Positions 32,177 to 44,189 are shown, counted from the stretch's first letter. The stretch is 64,000 nucleotides of DNA from Batillaria attramentaria (GCA_018292915.2 JACVVK020000005.1:1585001-1649000), one strand, 5' to 3'. Notes: a model not told the origin generated them from the sequence alone. Translations and numbers: made by a program.

Positions 32177-32585
32177 TCCCGAATACATGGCATTACAAAA
32201 GAACGACCCTGACGACAGCAGGTGATTAAATGGAAACAACATATTGGGCTGGTGGCCATCTTGTTAGGGATTAACGCCGCGCAAGCCACAAAGACTAATT
32301 CGCGGCTAAGTGTGCCTGCACTGCGTGAAAAAAAAAGCAAAACCAAACAAACCGAAAATGTAATTTTGGACGAATGATGCAAACTGGTCTCCAGGGCAGT
32401 ATATAAATCTAGGACATGCAGGAGACGCTGCACCTTCATGCTAATTTATCGAAGCGTAGAAAACAAAGAACAATTAGAACTAGGGAAATCAAACATAAAT
32501 ACTAATCGCATATACAGCAAATATTGAAACTTTTTTGTTGTTGGTTTTTACCACTTTATTGCCGCTTTCGGGAAATTCGGACTGC

Positions 32586-33100
32586 TTGCCCCGTCTTTGA
32601 TATCACCCTTACGTGGTGGAAAAGGACGTTAAACTCCCAAACAATATGCTACCCTGGCCGACGACAAATTTGTCTGTATAAGGACACAGTAAAGTTGTTT
32701 GGACTTGAACTTGAGCATCCAGGTGGCTCACTTGTCGGCTGCCTAATGACCGTAAATGTGCCACTGCCCCACACAACACGGGGAGCCGGGATAGCCGAAT
32801 TGTATAGCGTTGGACTTTCAGTGCTCGGGTCGTGAGTTCGAATCCCGGCTGGGGCCAAATATTTGTGCTGGCCTTTTTTCTCGTTGCCCCGTCCTTCATA
32901 TCACCCTTATGTGGTGGAAAAGGACGTTAAACGCCCATACACCCACCCATCCACCTTATGCTCCCCTGGCCGAAGACAAATTTGTCTGTACAAGGATACA
33001 GTAAAGTTGCTTGGACTTGAATTTGAAAATCCAGGCGTGCCACTTGTCAGCCTTCCTAATGACCGTAAATGTGCCACTGTGCCACACAAAACGGGGAACC
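32586..33100 (+). repeat. Tandem duplication (312-bp period) of a SINE tail plus flank, with a SINE-A between
   Basis: The segment from GTGGTGGAAAAGGACGTTAA through CTGGCCGACGACAAATTTGT to ACCGTAAATGTGCCACTG occurs at 32612-32775 and again at 32912-33080. Each copy is followed by a SINE-A-like head (GGGGAGCCGGG; GGGGAACCGG). The repeated unit therefore spans a SINE tail, unique flank and the next SINE start. Confidence 0.85.
32780..32954 (+). mobile_element. SINE-A, full-length
   Basis: Forward copy with head variant ATAGCCGAATTGTATAGCG and intact B box (GAGTTCGAATCCCGG). An isolated tail of another copy lies at 32586-32642. Confidence 0.9.
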
Positions 33101-33185
33101 GGTGTAGGAGGCAAAAAAGACTTCCAGGAATAAAACACTGGAGTGTATTTTTCCTAGGAAAGAAACGTGAAGGAGTGTAATCTTC

Positions 33186-33350
33186 CTAGGAAAATAACAC
33201 TCCCAGTGTTATTTTACGGGGAAAAACACTCCCAGTGTTATTTTACTGGGAAAAACACTCCCAGTGTTATTTTACTGGGAAAAACACTCCCAGTGTTATT
33301 TTACTGGGAAAAACACTCCCAGTGTTATTTTACTGGGAAAAAAAAACAAT
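33186..33350 (+). repeat. 29-bp tandem repeat of a palindromic unit
   Basis: Five copies of GGAAAAACACTCCCAGTGTT plus ATTTTACTG. Each contains the hairpin AACACT-CCC-AGTGTT. Units are almost identical. Confidence 0.95.
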
Positions 33351-33393
33351 CCTGTAGTGTTTTTTCCCGCAGTGTTATTTTCCGACTACACCT

Positions 33394-33580
33394 GGAGAGC
33401 CGAATTGTATAGCGTTGGACTTTCAGTGCTCGGGTCGTGAGTTCGATTCCCGGCCGGGGGGCGGGGGGGGGGGGGTGGCAAATATTGTGCTGGCGTTTTT
33501 CTCGATGCCCTGTCTTTGATATCACCCTTACGTGGTTCAAAAGGACGTGAAACTCCCAAACACACACCCACCCACCAACC
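33394..33580 (+). mobile_element. SINE-A, with G-run insertion
   Basis: Forward copy (GAGCCGAATTGTATAGCGTT ... GTTCGATTCCCGGCCGG). A G-run is expanded at 33458-33476, between the B box and body. Confidence 0.88.
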
Positions 33581-33589
33581 GCCACACAA

Positions 33590-34800
33590 CACCAATAAAG
33601 CCGTTCAGAAAATTTGGTTCACTTTTTTTTCTTCTTCTTCTCAAACAAGACCTTTTTCACGGCAGCGTTAAACCGTTTACGGTCTACAGACCAGATTCTC
33701 TTCCCATTGATTGCACGCCTGTGAATCCGAGAAAAAGCAAAACCAATCGAGAGGCCAGGTCAGTTGATCCGTGGGCAAAAAAATCGATTGCCAACCCCCT
33801 TCATATTGGCTGGCGCCGAACAAGGTTGACATGATGCAAGGCGGCTAGGGGGTCGCTTTATCTCATTTGGCGACACCTCCCGACAATTACGTGGGTGAGG
33901 AGGTGAAGTTTGGGACAAATAACAAATGTTTGATGAAACTCGCTGAGAGCGTTGAGAAGGCAATGGCGTTGTTTGCGGATGTCAGTTGTTCTTGTAGTTG
34001 CGTCTTGCGGCGACAACTGGTCGGCTTTGAGAGAGCATGTTAATAGTTGGGTAAGGAAGGCCTTGTTTGTTTTCTTTCCCTCGTTGACCTTCTCTTATAA
34101 TGTTCTTCCCGTTTTGTCCGCTGAAGAGTGCATATTAACAGTTGCACAGGGAAAGTTTTTTTTTTTTTTTGGGGGGGGGGGGGTGGAGGGTGGGAGGCAT
34201 TGGTTTACCTTCCTGTGGTAACTCTTAACCTTCTCTCGGAATGCTTTTCATGTCTTGTGGGTTTCCGAAGAAATAATATCTTTTTTTTGTGAGCGCTAGA
34301 ATAAATATCAAACAAGACGATTTTGTTTTTCTTCCTGTGATGAGTCTTAACCATCTCTCGGAACTTTCATCCCGTCTTGTCTGTTGAAGAGTGCGAGTTT
34401 CCAAAGAAAAACTATCTTTGTAGAATGAAAACTAAACAGCATTGTTTAGTTTGCCCATAGGTTCGGCCATAATGACGCCTTCGAGGATGATTAAGAACTT
34501 GAAAAAGTTTTCTTTTGTTCTTGTTTTCAATGTAGTTCTTATTTCTCTGGTGTTCTACGTTGTTATTTGGGAGATATTCTCCAGTAATGAATGTTTTTGT
34601 CCTCGTTTGTCCGCTGTAATGACAAATCACATTAATCTGGGGACCGGCGTCCTTCGTTTCCTGGTAATATTCAACTTTGTTTTGATGATATTTTATTGTT
34701 ATCTAGAAGAGTGTGTAATCCACGTGTCTCGTTGCTGCTTCCCTTGGCTGTCTCCATCGGGCAACTGGAGCAATATTTTTGTCTTTTTGTAAGAATACCC
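33590..34800. other. No gene seen; diverged direct repeats at about 34000-34430
   Basis: Two diverged copies of CTTCCTGTGGTAACTCTTAA, CC(A/T)TCTCTCGGAA and TTTCC(G/A)AAGAAA lie about 140 bp apart (34209 and 34332), with an earlier, weaker copy near 34090. A T/G homopolymer junction lies at 34156-34182. The 116-codon frame at 34442-34792 shows no recognisable domain. Confidence 0.5.
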
Positions 34801-35123
34801 CCGGAAACAACAACAACAACAACAACACCAACAATGCAAAACTACTACTACTACCAAATAAATAAATAAGTAAATAAATAAATAAATACAAAGTTTCTTG
34901 TCGAAATGTCGAAAATTGAGCAACATAACCTACTGCATAATTATTATTAAATCGAAACAAGACATTTTATTTTTGCCTTAATAATAATAATAATAATGAG
35001 GATTTATCTGGCGCCCAACCTGCCTTGAAGTAAAAAAAAAAAAAAAAAAAAATCTTTGCTTCCCTCAACTTCCATCGAAACTTCCACAAACTAAGCAGGT
35101 GTGATCTCCCTTACAGTTCGAGC

Positions 35124-35532
35124 TTAAAGGTTTGCAATCTCAGCAAAAAGCCGCAAACATTGCGTTTTTTTTAAACTGCGACTCCTTCGACTGTGCATAA
35201 TCCAGGCAACTCTGTCACAGCTGCAGCGTTTTCAGCGATTCGGGGACCCTTATAAAACCAGAGCACGAGTTTGCCGTGACATTATTGGCTTTTGGTCAGT
35301 GAGCGAGACACATCGCTACAGTGTCTAGCGGATGCTGAGTGCTGCACGATCTTTCTCGCTCAGTGTCAAAACGCAAACTGAGCTGTGAAATCAATCTGCC
35401 CTTGGCCTTTATTGGGGTTTCAGGGACGCTGAAAACTCTGCAACTCTGACAGAGTGGACTATGCTTGCACGGTCGACTCTGTATTTTTTTTCACACTTCG
35501 GAAAGCTTTTTGTTGGCAGCTTAGTTCTTTAA
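35124..35532. mobile_element. TTAA-flanked foldback element F3, copy 1
   Basis: Begins TTAAAGGTTTGCAATCTCAG and ends with GCTTTTTGTTGGCAGCTTAG then TTCTTTAA. Inner arms CTGCAGCGTTTTCAGCGATT and GGACGCTGAAAACTCTGCAA pair. Its two ends belong to two TIR variants, so it may be a recombinant. Confidence 0.75.
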
Positions 35533-35904
35533 AACAGATAAAGACCGAGATGGATGAAACCTCAGACTTCGTCAAGCCTGAAGGGGGAACAACTCCTGTA
35601 ATTATGTGTGAGTTTCCGCGGTGTTCCATACATCAGCAGAACGGCCTGAGGGTGGCGGGTAGAAGCATTTACTGTCCGACAACTCCGCCTGTTCTCGCTT
35701 CTCCAAACTACCCTACTCAAGGGAGGGCATAAGAAAGGGGGGATGACTGACGGTGTAGTTCCAGTGTCGGTAGTAACTCGTTTGTTTTTGACATGCAAAA
35801 TTTGTGGGTACTGGCACAGGCGCCCGATGAGCTAACGAGGATCCACCATACATCGGGAAAAGTTATATCTTCATTGCGAAACCACCACATAAAGCCATAA
35901 GAAA

Positions 35905-35906
<2 letters not shown>

Positions 35907-35971
<65 letters not shown>

Positions 35972-36021
35972 GCCGTGTGGGTGGGTGAGTGTTTGGGGGT
36001 TTAACGTCCTTTTCCACCACA

Positions 36022-36106
<85 letters not shown>
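35907..36106 (+). repeat. Two (GT)n(GA)n microsatellites around a truncated SINE-A tail
   Basis: GT-GA at 35907-35971 and 36024-36106 flank a SINE-A tail piece (35976-36024, GGGGGTTTAACGTCC and CTTTTCCACCACATAGG, minus strand). Confidence 0.92.
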
Positions 36107-36109
<3 letters not shown>

Positions 36110-36775
36110 ATCTTTTTTATCTCGAACGTCTGACAAATAACAGACTTGCTATACTCGCCACAAGAAAACCCTCTACTCAGCAAAAAGATATAAAACTATC
36201 ACCCAAAATAAATCTTACCGCAAACTTCTAGACGGACGGCAACCAATACAGACGAGTCATAATGAAAAACCTCACAACCGCATCCCCCCCCCCCCAAGCC
36301 ATAAATAACACCTTTATTCTCTATGTGACGCGTCTGTCTTGGTCTGCTAGACGCTGCTGATTGCAGCTCACTCAAGTAGTGTCTGTTGTGTCAGAGCCAG
36401 ACAGTGACGTCACCGGTCTTTATCACCCAACTGGGCTCTGCGGTGCGGAAGGCGAATTTTGCACGTGCAACCAGGGACATCGCACACAAAGCGAAGACGT
36501 GCTCAGGCACGTTTTTATAGGGCAAACAAGAAACTGACTGCATAGAATCTTTTTCCGGGTTTGCTTACAAATCCTCTTTAGGAGGCGTCTGTGCTGTGTG
36601 TTCCTGTGAGAAATTGCCGTGGCATTCGTGGGGTCAAGACGAATGGTGTTCATAATCTGTAAAACGCACGTATACAACAGTCGAGAACCGAATATGACAC
36701 TTACCGCCAACACTTAGATCTAAAACGAAGGTAAAGTTTTAAATCCGCCCCCCCCCAGCCCCTCTCAAATAAAAG
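36107..36775. other. No gene seen
   Basis: Anonymous sequence with a C-run at 36284-36296. Confidence 0.5.
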
Positions 36776-36990
36776 ACCCAAACGCAACAAAACAAAAACA
36801 AGACACCAAGAAGAAAAACACTGAAACAAACAAACGAAAAAAGAAGAAGAAAATGATACAAAACACAACAACAACAACAAATAATAATAACAACCAAACA
36901 TCAAACAAAAAGCCAAAAACAAACAACAAAAAAAGCAACCCCCCCTCAATCAAAACAAAGAAAACTAAACAAGCCCTAAACAACAACAAC

Positions 36991-37051
<61 letters not shown>

Positions 37052-37060
37052 GCGCGCGCG

Positions 37061-37122
<62 letters not shown>
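36776..37122 (+). repeat. A/C-rich tract followed by (CA)n
   Basis: Low-complexity A/C sequence (CAACAA, CAAAC words) runs into a CA array (36992-37122) with a short CGCG centre. A near-identical arrangement, including AAACATCAAACAAAAAGCC, occurs at 48722-49021. Confidence 0.92.
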
Positions 37123-37125
<3 letters not shown>

Positions 37126-37727
37126 CTCACCATCTCTCACTCCTTGCATGCCTGTACCTGCTTTTACCGTCACTTTCTTGACAAGGCACCATACTGGGAC
37201 ATACTCTTCTAAATCAGAATTAAAAAGCAAACCCACAGTCTGCCTTATGTCTATTAAGACAGTGATAAACGAAACAGAAAACCACCCAGGGACGTGCGTC
37301 ACGTGCTTACTTTTTTTTTTCTTCTTTAAATTCGATGACATTTCGCTTAGGGTTTTTTTTTAATTTTTTAATTTTTTTTAGACCGTCACATTCTAATTGT
37401 CAGGATGTAAAAGGTTTTTGTCGCGCAGAAATGGGCGGTGATCATTTCATTGTCAGATTTGCAAATCCATAATCTGCCATTTGTTCTGCTGGTTATCCTT
37501 TGAATGTTTCAGGTTTGAGACTTTGTGCCGTTACTCCATTCTCTGACTTTATCCGCATCCTAACAAGGAGAGAATTACCCCCCCCCCCCAAAAAAAAAAA
37601 AAAAAAAAAAACCTACGCAAAACAAAGAAGAAAAAAAGGAACCATTTCCACGCCGACGTTTTCAATGATACGAATTGCTACCTTTTTTTTGTTGGTTTTT
37701 CTTTCTTACGTGGGTGGAACTCTTAAA
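37123..37727. other. No gene seen; CnAn junction at 37580-37612
   Basis: Anonymous T-rich sequence with one C-run followed by an A-run. Confidence 0.5.
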
Positions 37728-37831
37728 AATATTTGTACTGGCCTTTTTCTCGTTGCGCCGACATTGACATCACACTTATGTGGTGGAAAAGGACATTACA
37801 CTCCTAAATACCCATCCCACCCACCCACCCA
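37728..37831 (+). mobile_element. SINE-A 3' fragment
   Basis: Diverged tail (TTTGTACTGGCCTTTTTCTC, GTGGTGGAAAAGGACATTAC, then CCCACCC repeats). Confidence 0.8.
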
Positions 37832-38473
37832 TTAAAGATCTAAGCTCCCAACAAAAAGCTTTCCGAAGTGTGAAAAAAAAAAATTCATCTCCAAATTGCG
37901 GTTTTAATTTTCGTTCTGCAAGCTCGAGCTGAAATGTTTACGCAAGAAACAAATTTGCTTTCCAATGCGTGTACCTACCGGTAGTAGCATAGCTTGCGCC
38001 ATATCAGTCCAGCATCGCTCAGTTGTCTAAACTGAGGTATCCGCGGCGTGGTCACAATTAGTGAGATTTAGTAGGATTTCGTACGGAGGACTTCGTTGAG
38101 TAGCGTAACCCATTTGCATGTAAACTAGGCACGTTACGGGTGCCATTAGCCAATTGCAGCGCGTTAGCAGCTCGCGGCCTCTGCCGCGTGAGCCTAATTT
38201 ACATGTAAGTGGGTTACGCTGCTCAGCGAAGTCCTCTTTACGAAGTCCTACTAACTCTCACTAATCAGCCGGGTTGCACGGGAATGTGCACAGTAGCGTG
38301 GACGGAGCCCGACAGGAAGTGGGGGCAGTTTTTCGGCACGGTTTTGTCGGTGTTTCTGGACACTGTGTCAGTGAACTCTGCAACTGTGACAGAGTTGACT
38401 GTGCTTGCATGGTCGACTCTGTAATTTTTGTTCACACTTCGGAAAGCCTTTTGTTGGCAGCCGAGATCTTTAA
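37832..38473. mobile_element. TTAA-flanked foldback element F3, copy 2, with a nested MITE
   Basis: The left end TTAAAGATCTAAGCTCCCAA and right end AAGCCTTTTGTTGGCAGCCG then AGATCTTTAA are inverted copies; the TIR extends about 45 bp (AGCTTTCCGAAGTGTGAAAA). A separate MITE occupies 38057-38265. Confidence 0.8.
38057..38265. mobile_element. MITE with about 72-bp TIRs, nested in F3
   Basis: ATTAGTGAGATTTAGTAGGA at the left and TCCTACTAACTCTCACTAAT at the right pair. Pairing continues inward (GAGGACTTCGTTGAGTAGCG with CGCTGCTCAGCGAAGTCCTC, and AACCCATTTGCATGTAAAC with TTTACATGTAAGTGGGTT). It is AT-rich with no frame. Confidence 0.88.
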
Positions 38474-38762
38474 GTCTTAAGAGCCTGAGCCCGTTCACTG
38501 CTATGTGATGAGACTCGTTAAAAAGAACAAGCCACCGCACACCAGTAGGAGCCACTTCAAGCCACTATTACGCAAGGCGTGGGCCTTCCCCGCTATGCCC
38601 ATGCGCAAGACCGCTGCAGATTGCGTAATAATAGCTTGAAGTGGCTCTTTTTTTAAATTCGTTTTTTTTTTTTTTTTAGCTTGAAGTGGCTCTTACTGGT
38701 GTGCAGTGGGTCTAAAGATTTCAAGAGAAACTGCATTTTTTTCATGGGCTTTTAAGAGTTAA
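38470..38762. mobile_element. Foldback MITE family T, copy 3 (TTAA-flanked)
   Basis: Starts TTAAGTCTTAAGAGCC, sharing its TTAA with the end of F3 copy 2, and ends GGGCTTTTAAGAGTTAA. The inner arm AGCTTGAAGTGGCTC is duplicated around a T-run (38634 and 38679). Confidence 0.85.
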
Positions 38763-39410
38763 AACGATAGTTGAAAAGCTCTACACCATTCTATCTCTCA
38801 ACAGAGAGCCAAAAAAAAAAAAAAAAAAATCTAAGTGAACGTTTTTAATGATACGATTTTTTTCGCCTTTTTTCCTCCACCGTCGTAATAAAAAGCCTTG
38901 TGGACTCAGCCTGTTAAAAATGTAAAGAACTCTATCGTTATCTAGACCAAAAAAAAAACACATTCGCATATCAAATCTGTGGCGCTCAAGTCCTTTTTTC
39001 CTTATAACGACATAACTTCCCCCAGCACGCCGGAACAGTTTTATGGTTAGCTATTTCTTTTCGCCTGGCGTATTTTCTTGTTTATGACGAAATCCATCTC
39101 TGTGTTTTTGTGGGGGTATTATCTGGGTTACCGTCTTCATATAAGAACCCGCGGCATTGGAAGTTATTATATAGTGTGTGCGTGTGGTGATGGGGGAGAG
39201 GGATCGAGGTAAACGGGGGTGGGGCGGGGGGTGTTGGGCGGGGGGGGGGGGGCGGTGGGCGGTGGGGGGCGCGGGGGGGGGGGATGGGGGGGGGGGGTGA
39301 AGAGGTGAAGAGGGAGGGGTGAGGTCAGTTTATGGTTGGTTGTTTGCTGGTTGCATGTCCTTTTCTACTAAATAAGGATGATATCAAAGACGACGCTACG
39401 AACCCCCCGC
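38763..39410. other. No gene seen; long G-rich tract 39185-39330
   Basis: Anonymous AT-rich sequence to about 39160, then about 140 bp of plus-strand G-runs (GGGGTGGGGCGGGG type) with many potential G-quadruplexes. Confidence 0.6.
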
Positions 39411-39737
39411 CCCTCCCGCCACACACAGACACAGACACAAAACAACAACCCCCACCCACCCACCCATCCACCCCCCCAAAATAATCAAACAAAAAACAAC
39501 AACAAACAAACAACAACAAACAAAACACAAAAAAACAAGAACACAAACACAAAAACAACAAACAAACAAAACAAAACAAACAAACACCAAAAACCCACAA
39601 CAACAAAACAAAAGCCCCCCCCCCAAAAAAAAACAACAACAAAAACCAAAAAACCCCAAAGCAAACAAACAAAACAAAACAAAACAACAACAAAAATCAA
39701 AACCCCAAAACAACAACAACAACAAACAAACAAACAC
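39411..39737 (+). repeat. A/C-only low-complexity tract
   Basis: Plus-strand A/C sequence, (CAAA)n and (CAA)n with a CnAn junction at 39617. It follows a SINE-A-like tail fragment (CTACTAAATAAGGATGATAT), suggesting origin from a SINE tail. Confidence 0.93.
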
Positions 39738-40442
39738 TCCCACTAAGCCAAACTTAAATCCATGCATACATTTATTCATTACGATTTTTTTAAAGTGAGG
39801 CCACTGGTGCACAACCCCAAACTTCATGAGGTTGGGGGGCGGAGGGGGGGGGGATGGGGGGGGATGCGGGTGGTGGTGGTGATAGAACGTGAAATGACCA
39901 ATGGCGGTCAAGAATGTTTCTTCTTGCAAAACTAACATCAAAACTGCCCGTACGTGATGGCCAATCAAATTTCCTCACCTTTCACGAAAAAAAAAAAAAA
40001 AGAAGAAAAAAAAAAGAAAGGCCTACGCTCCTGTTCCCCGGATGTGTCCCCGGTTTATGGACCTTTCCACTAGTGAAACTAGCCAATCACTCCTTCCCTT
40101 ACGTCGCTGTACGGCAGTAGTGTTCGAAAGAGCTGCCATTTTATTCCCAGCCGCCCTTTCGACTACGCATTTCGTTGAATTACAAGCTGGTTTGGATATT
40201 TGCTGGTTGAAAACGAGATGACCAGTTTATCACAGCTCCCTCTGCCGGCCAGATATAAAACTGTCTGGGTTTCCCTCCATTTCTTTGCAATAAGGTGAAA
40301 AGATCAGTGAGCGAGTACCCGTCTGCAGCCAGCTAAGAAGTGCTATAGCTCTTTACCAAAGTGTCATGGTATGTTTCATGTGGTGTGTAACTGTGTCTGC
40401 TGAATGAAAGACGTGTATGAATGGATAAACAATTATAATTAC
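39738..40442. other. No gene seen; G-run at 39832-39870
   Basis: Mostly unique-looking sequence. GCCAGATATAAAACTGTCTG at 40248 has a TATA-like word, but no gene follows it. Confidence 0.45.
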
Positions 40443-41036
40443 TACAACGGCGTACAAACAAACGAGCAAACCCCCCAAAAACCCCAACAACAAACAAGTA
40501 AAAAACAAAACAAAAGAAAAGAAAAGAAAAGAAGAACAAGAAACCCAAAAACAAAACGACGCCCCCCCCCCCCCCCCCGAAAAAAAAACAACCAACCCCC
40601 CCCCAAAAAAAAAAACAAAAAAAAACAAAAAACAAACAAACAAACAAAAACAAGCAAAAAAAAACCAAAAAAACAAAAAAAAAAACCCAAAAAAACCACC
40701 ACCACCACCACCACCACCACCAACAACAAACAAACCAAAACCAAAACCAAAACACACACCACCTAAACCAAACCAAACAACAACACTACCCTCCAAAAAC
40801 AACAACTACAACAACAACAAACAAAAAACAAAACCAAAAAAAACAACGACAAAAAACAAAATACAAACAACAAAAAAACTTTAAATAAAAACAACAACAA
40901 CTAAATAACAGAAAACTAAAAAAAAAAACACACACAAAAAAGAAAACCAGATTAGACCCTCTCCCTAAAAAAAAACCCAACAAAACAAAACAACAAAAAA
41001 AATCACAAAAAAACAACAAAAAAATTAAAAAGCAAA
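40443..41036 (+). repeat. A/C-only low-complexity tract, about 590 bp
   Basis: The longest such tract in the window: CnAn junctions at 40560 and 40597, (CCA)n at 40697-40722, then CAA and CAAAA words. The opposite strand reads as long Phe/Val/Leu/Gly-rich open frames that are artefacts of composition. Confidence 0.95.
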
Positions 41037-41490
41037 CAGGCCGAAATGGGTCATTTGTCCACTTGGAACTCGTTTTTGGCAGAATTGTTAATGAGTGTAA
41101 CCCCCTCCTCCAACCCCACCCCTCCTTACTCGCACCCCCCCCCCCTTCTTAGTCAGATATCGTGCCCTAGGTTTTTGCCGCATCCCAGATGAAGGAAACG
41201 CAGGGAAAATCCTGATCATAAACAAAACTGGTGAATGACCTTTGGTCTTATTAGCATCTAAAAATTCCCCCTCAGATCCAGTAGCTGTGCGCTCTTCCTT
41301 TCGAAGGTCTTCCATCAGTGTCATGAATTCTTTCGCTCGCAGCTCATCGCCGAACAGATAGATTGGATATTGAACAGGATGACCGAATAACTGAATAAGA
41401 TGTTCATCAAGCTGGCGCCGAAAGACTAAAGCGAACTATGGAGGCATCGTTCAATCTTTGTGGTTGTAAGTAATAATAGTGTGCACGCAA
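41037..41490. other. No gene seen
   Basis: Anonymous; C-run at 41137-41150. Confidence 0.45.
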
Positions 41491-41650
41491 GTTCTTGGCT
41501 CGAAGTACCGCGTACTGAACACAACACGCACGCTCACGTGAACCACACGCACTCTCTCACACACCGGAGACGGGACGGTCGCCTCAGATATTTAGGTTTA
41601 GGAGATTAGAATTGCATTTATTTTGAATTTGTATGGGTTGAACATTTCCC
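41491..41650 (-). mobile_element. SINE-B fragment
   Basis: Reverse body piece: ACACGCACGCTCACGTGAAC, ACACGCACTCTCTCACACAC and GGTTGAACATTTCCC, diverged. Confidence 0.8.
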
Positions 41651-41733
41651 GAGTCAAACGACCTGATTTTGTGTTTAGCGATCTACCATCAAACGAAATA
41701 AAACTGGTTTTCACAGTACTGTTCTCACTGCAA

Positions 41734-41920
41734 TGGGGAGCAGAGATAGCCGAATGGTAGAGCTTTGGACTCTCAATGCTCGGGTCATGAGTTCGAATCC
41801 CGGCCGGGGCCAGATATTTGTGCTGGCCTTTTCCTCGTTGTCCCGTCTTTGAGATCACCCTTCCGTATTGGAAAAGGACGTTAAACTCCCAAACACCCAC
41901 CCACCCACCCACCCTCTCAC
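41734..41920 (+). mobile_element. SINE-A, full-length
   Basis: Forward copy with head AGATAGCCGAATGGTAGAGC and B box GAGTTCGAATCCCGG, and a long CCCACCCACCC tail. Confidence 0.9.
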
Positions 41921-41929
41921 CCACCCTCT

Positions 41930-42538
41930 CATTGTAATTCTTCTCTTTCCGTCCGAAGGCTCCCACGAAATGAAACGAGAATGAAATCAAACTCGTTGGT
42001 GCATAGAGGTAAACGCTACTGCTTGAGCGAAATCCGTAAAATACCAGTTATATGTCTGAATGCAACCGGATTGGAAAGACATTCTGCATTTAAGTCCTCT
42101 GGGACCCTTTAATAAGACCGTGTGTGTTCTGTGAAGGCAAGATCCGCGGTTCTTCAGATGAACGCCATATAAACAGGGTTCACTGTACTTTTAATTAAAT
42201 GTTGACTTTTGACGGATGCCCAAAACGATTCGTCCTTGTCGGTTTCCTGTCAAACAATGATTGAAAGGTGTTTGTATGTGAAAGTGATTTGAAGGACCTG
42301 AGCAACTCCGTAGAGACAGAGAAAACCGCGGGAAAATTATTAAAGGCGTATTGACCGTTGAGTGTATTGCCCCCTTACTACAGGAAACAAAAGACGCCCA
42401 TTGAACAGAAAATGCTTCTAGTTGGCGCTACAATAGAGGTTGCCAATAAAAACAACAATGTGAATAACTTAATTCAAAAGAATCAAAAGAGAGATTTATG
42501 CAAAGGAGATCCATTTGAGTTTTAGAATAGTTGAGCTC
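41930..42538. other. No gene seen
   Basis: Anonymous sequence on both strands. Confidence 0.5.
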
Positions 42539-42688
42539 AACAAACAAACAAACAAACAACAAAAAACCAACCAACAAACAACAACCAAAAAACCGAAAAC
42601 AACAACAAAAAAACCAACAACAAACAAACCACGACCACGACCATCAACAACAATAACAACTACAAAACAACCAAAAACAAACAACAGC
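42539..42688 (+). repeat. A/C-only low-complexity tract
   Basis: CAAAC, CCAAC and CAACAA words on the plus strand. Confidence 0.9.
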
Positions 42689-42952
42689 ATAAAAAATCCC
42701 TTTCTTCTTTCTATGCTGGAATCTGTATTTGACTAAGATCACGTTTTCTTACACAGTTCTCTCCCGTACAGAGCCCAAAGTCTCTCAGTATTTTGCATGT
42801 TCTTCTGATGTTCCGTTCAACCGAAGAGGTTGTTCAGACATCTTTGCTCACTGAGCGTGAAAACGCAGGAGAAAAGACTGTCAGTCGGACATTTCTCCGC
42901 TTGCTGTCCGCCGGACATTAATTTTGTAAAACCCATGTTTACCTGACACTCT

Positions 42953-43065
42953 TTCTCTTTACAAAATATCCCATCTTTACACCATAGCGAGTTCTCCACT
43001 AACATCTTTGCAAAATATCCCATCTTTACACCATAGAGAGTTTCCAACTAACATCTTTACAATGC
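42953..43065 (+). repeat. Two-copy tandem repeat, 49-bp unit
   Basis: CATCTTTACACCATAG, GAGTTC and CACTAACATCTTTGCAAAAT recur with few changes 49 bp apart. Confidence 0.8.
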
Positions 43066-43069
43066 AGAA

Positions 43070-43337
43070 ACTGTTCCAGTAGGGTTGCGATTAAAAAAAA
43101 AATCCACAAAAAACCCGCCATTTCCACCTTGCGGCACTTCTCTGGAGTTTGAATGTGCAGTATTCTGTGCCTCCCTCCAGTAATCAGAGCACTTAATGCG
43201 ATCTGTTTAGGCTTGTTTTATGATAGTTTGCCGATGCAACTGGACACGTGCAATTAAACGCCACTTCGTCGGTAATGGGATTTATTTCATGACACCCGAG
43301 CCGGTCACATGAAGAAAAGGAAAGAGATATGCGGGGC

Positions 43338-43368
<31 letters not shown>

Positions 43369-44189
43369 CATCTCAGCCCAAACTGTGCGGTTCAAATACT
43401 TCAGACCCAAAACTGTGCGCTTCAAATACTAAACTGTCAGAGAGATTACCAAAGAAAATCAAAGATCCCACAAGCAATCCTCCAACAAAATCAATTGCAC
43501 CTCATTACACGAGGCATAGAGACAGTTCCTAGAAGTGTGGTACTCACCGGGAATGTATTATACTCAAGATAACCCTAGCACCCCACCGCCCCCATCTCCA
43601 CACCCATTCCTTCAATCTCCCACCTTCTTCCCCTCACATTCCTAACAGTGAACACCGCTTGCCCATCGAACCAAGTCTTGAACACAGCTAAAGGAGGAAC
43701 CCTCTCAAACGGGAGGCGGTTTTGGGCGAAGGCAATTGCAGCAATCCAATCGAGTTCTCAGCTCTGAGAGAGAGAGAGAAAAAAAAATTGGTTGCTCCGA
43801 TGGGGGCAAAAAAGAGGGCACTTTGCCGGCTCAGAAATGAGGCATTTAGAAAACACACTTGTCGCGAATTTTGACAGGGTTCAGCAGTAATCCCGACGTG
43901 GCGCCTCAAGCTTATCCCCCCAAGGTATAACGCAGTTTGCATTTTTTTTTTCTTTGGGTGGTCTGTGGGTTTTGACAAGTCAGCAGAGTTTTCAAACTCC
44001 CAGGGCACCCATAATTGCTTGGGCGGCACGTCTCTTTGTTGAAATGTGCTTTACGGGAGATTTTCCTCTTCTCTTTTCTGCAGTTGAAGAAAAGAAAGTT
44101 TTACAATTACTTTTGAATGAACTGACGATGACTGACTCCGGGAAAAGAAAGAACGAAGCAAACAAAACAGTCTGAGCCTTTGCAAAGCA
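43070..44189. other. No gene seen; short (GA)n at 43339-43368
   Basis: Anonymous. A 32-bp near-duplicate (AACTGTGCGGTTCAAATACT and AACTGTGCGCTTCAAATACT) lies at 43381 and 43411. Confidence 0.5.

Noticed and set aside
33186..33350. CRISPR-like array
   Set aside because: The repeats are head-to-tail with no unique spacers, in a eukaryotic intron. The same applies to the arrays at 13084 and 20797.
34442..34792. 116-codon hydrophobic frame resembling a membrane protein
   Set aside because: T-rich sequence naturally encodes Phe/Leu/Val; it overlaps diverged direct repeats and has no family signature.
40248..40330. TATA-like word with possible promoter
   Set aside because: No open frame or exon-like sequence follows; the downstream DNA is an A/C tract.
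40333..41019. Long Phe/Val/Leu/Gly-rich minus-strand frames (also at 16301, 39325, 45594, 48436, 49869 and 60629)
   Set aside because: Complement of A/C-only tracts; the hydrophobic composition mimics membrane proteins but is compositional artefact.
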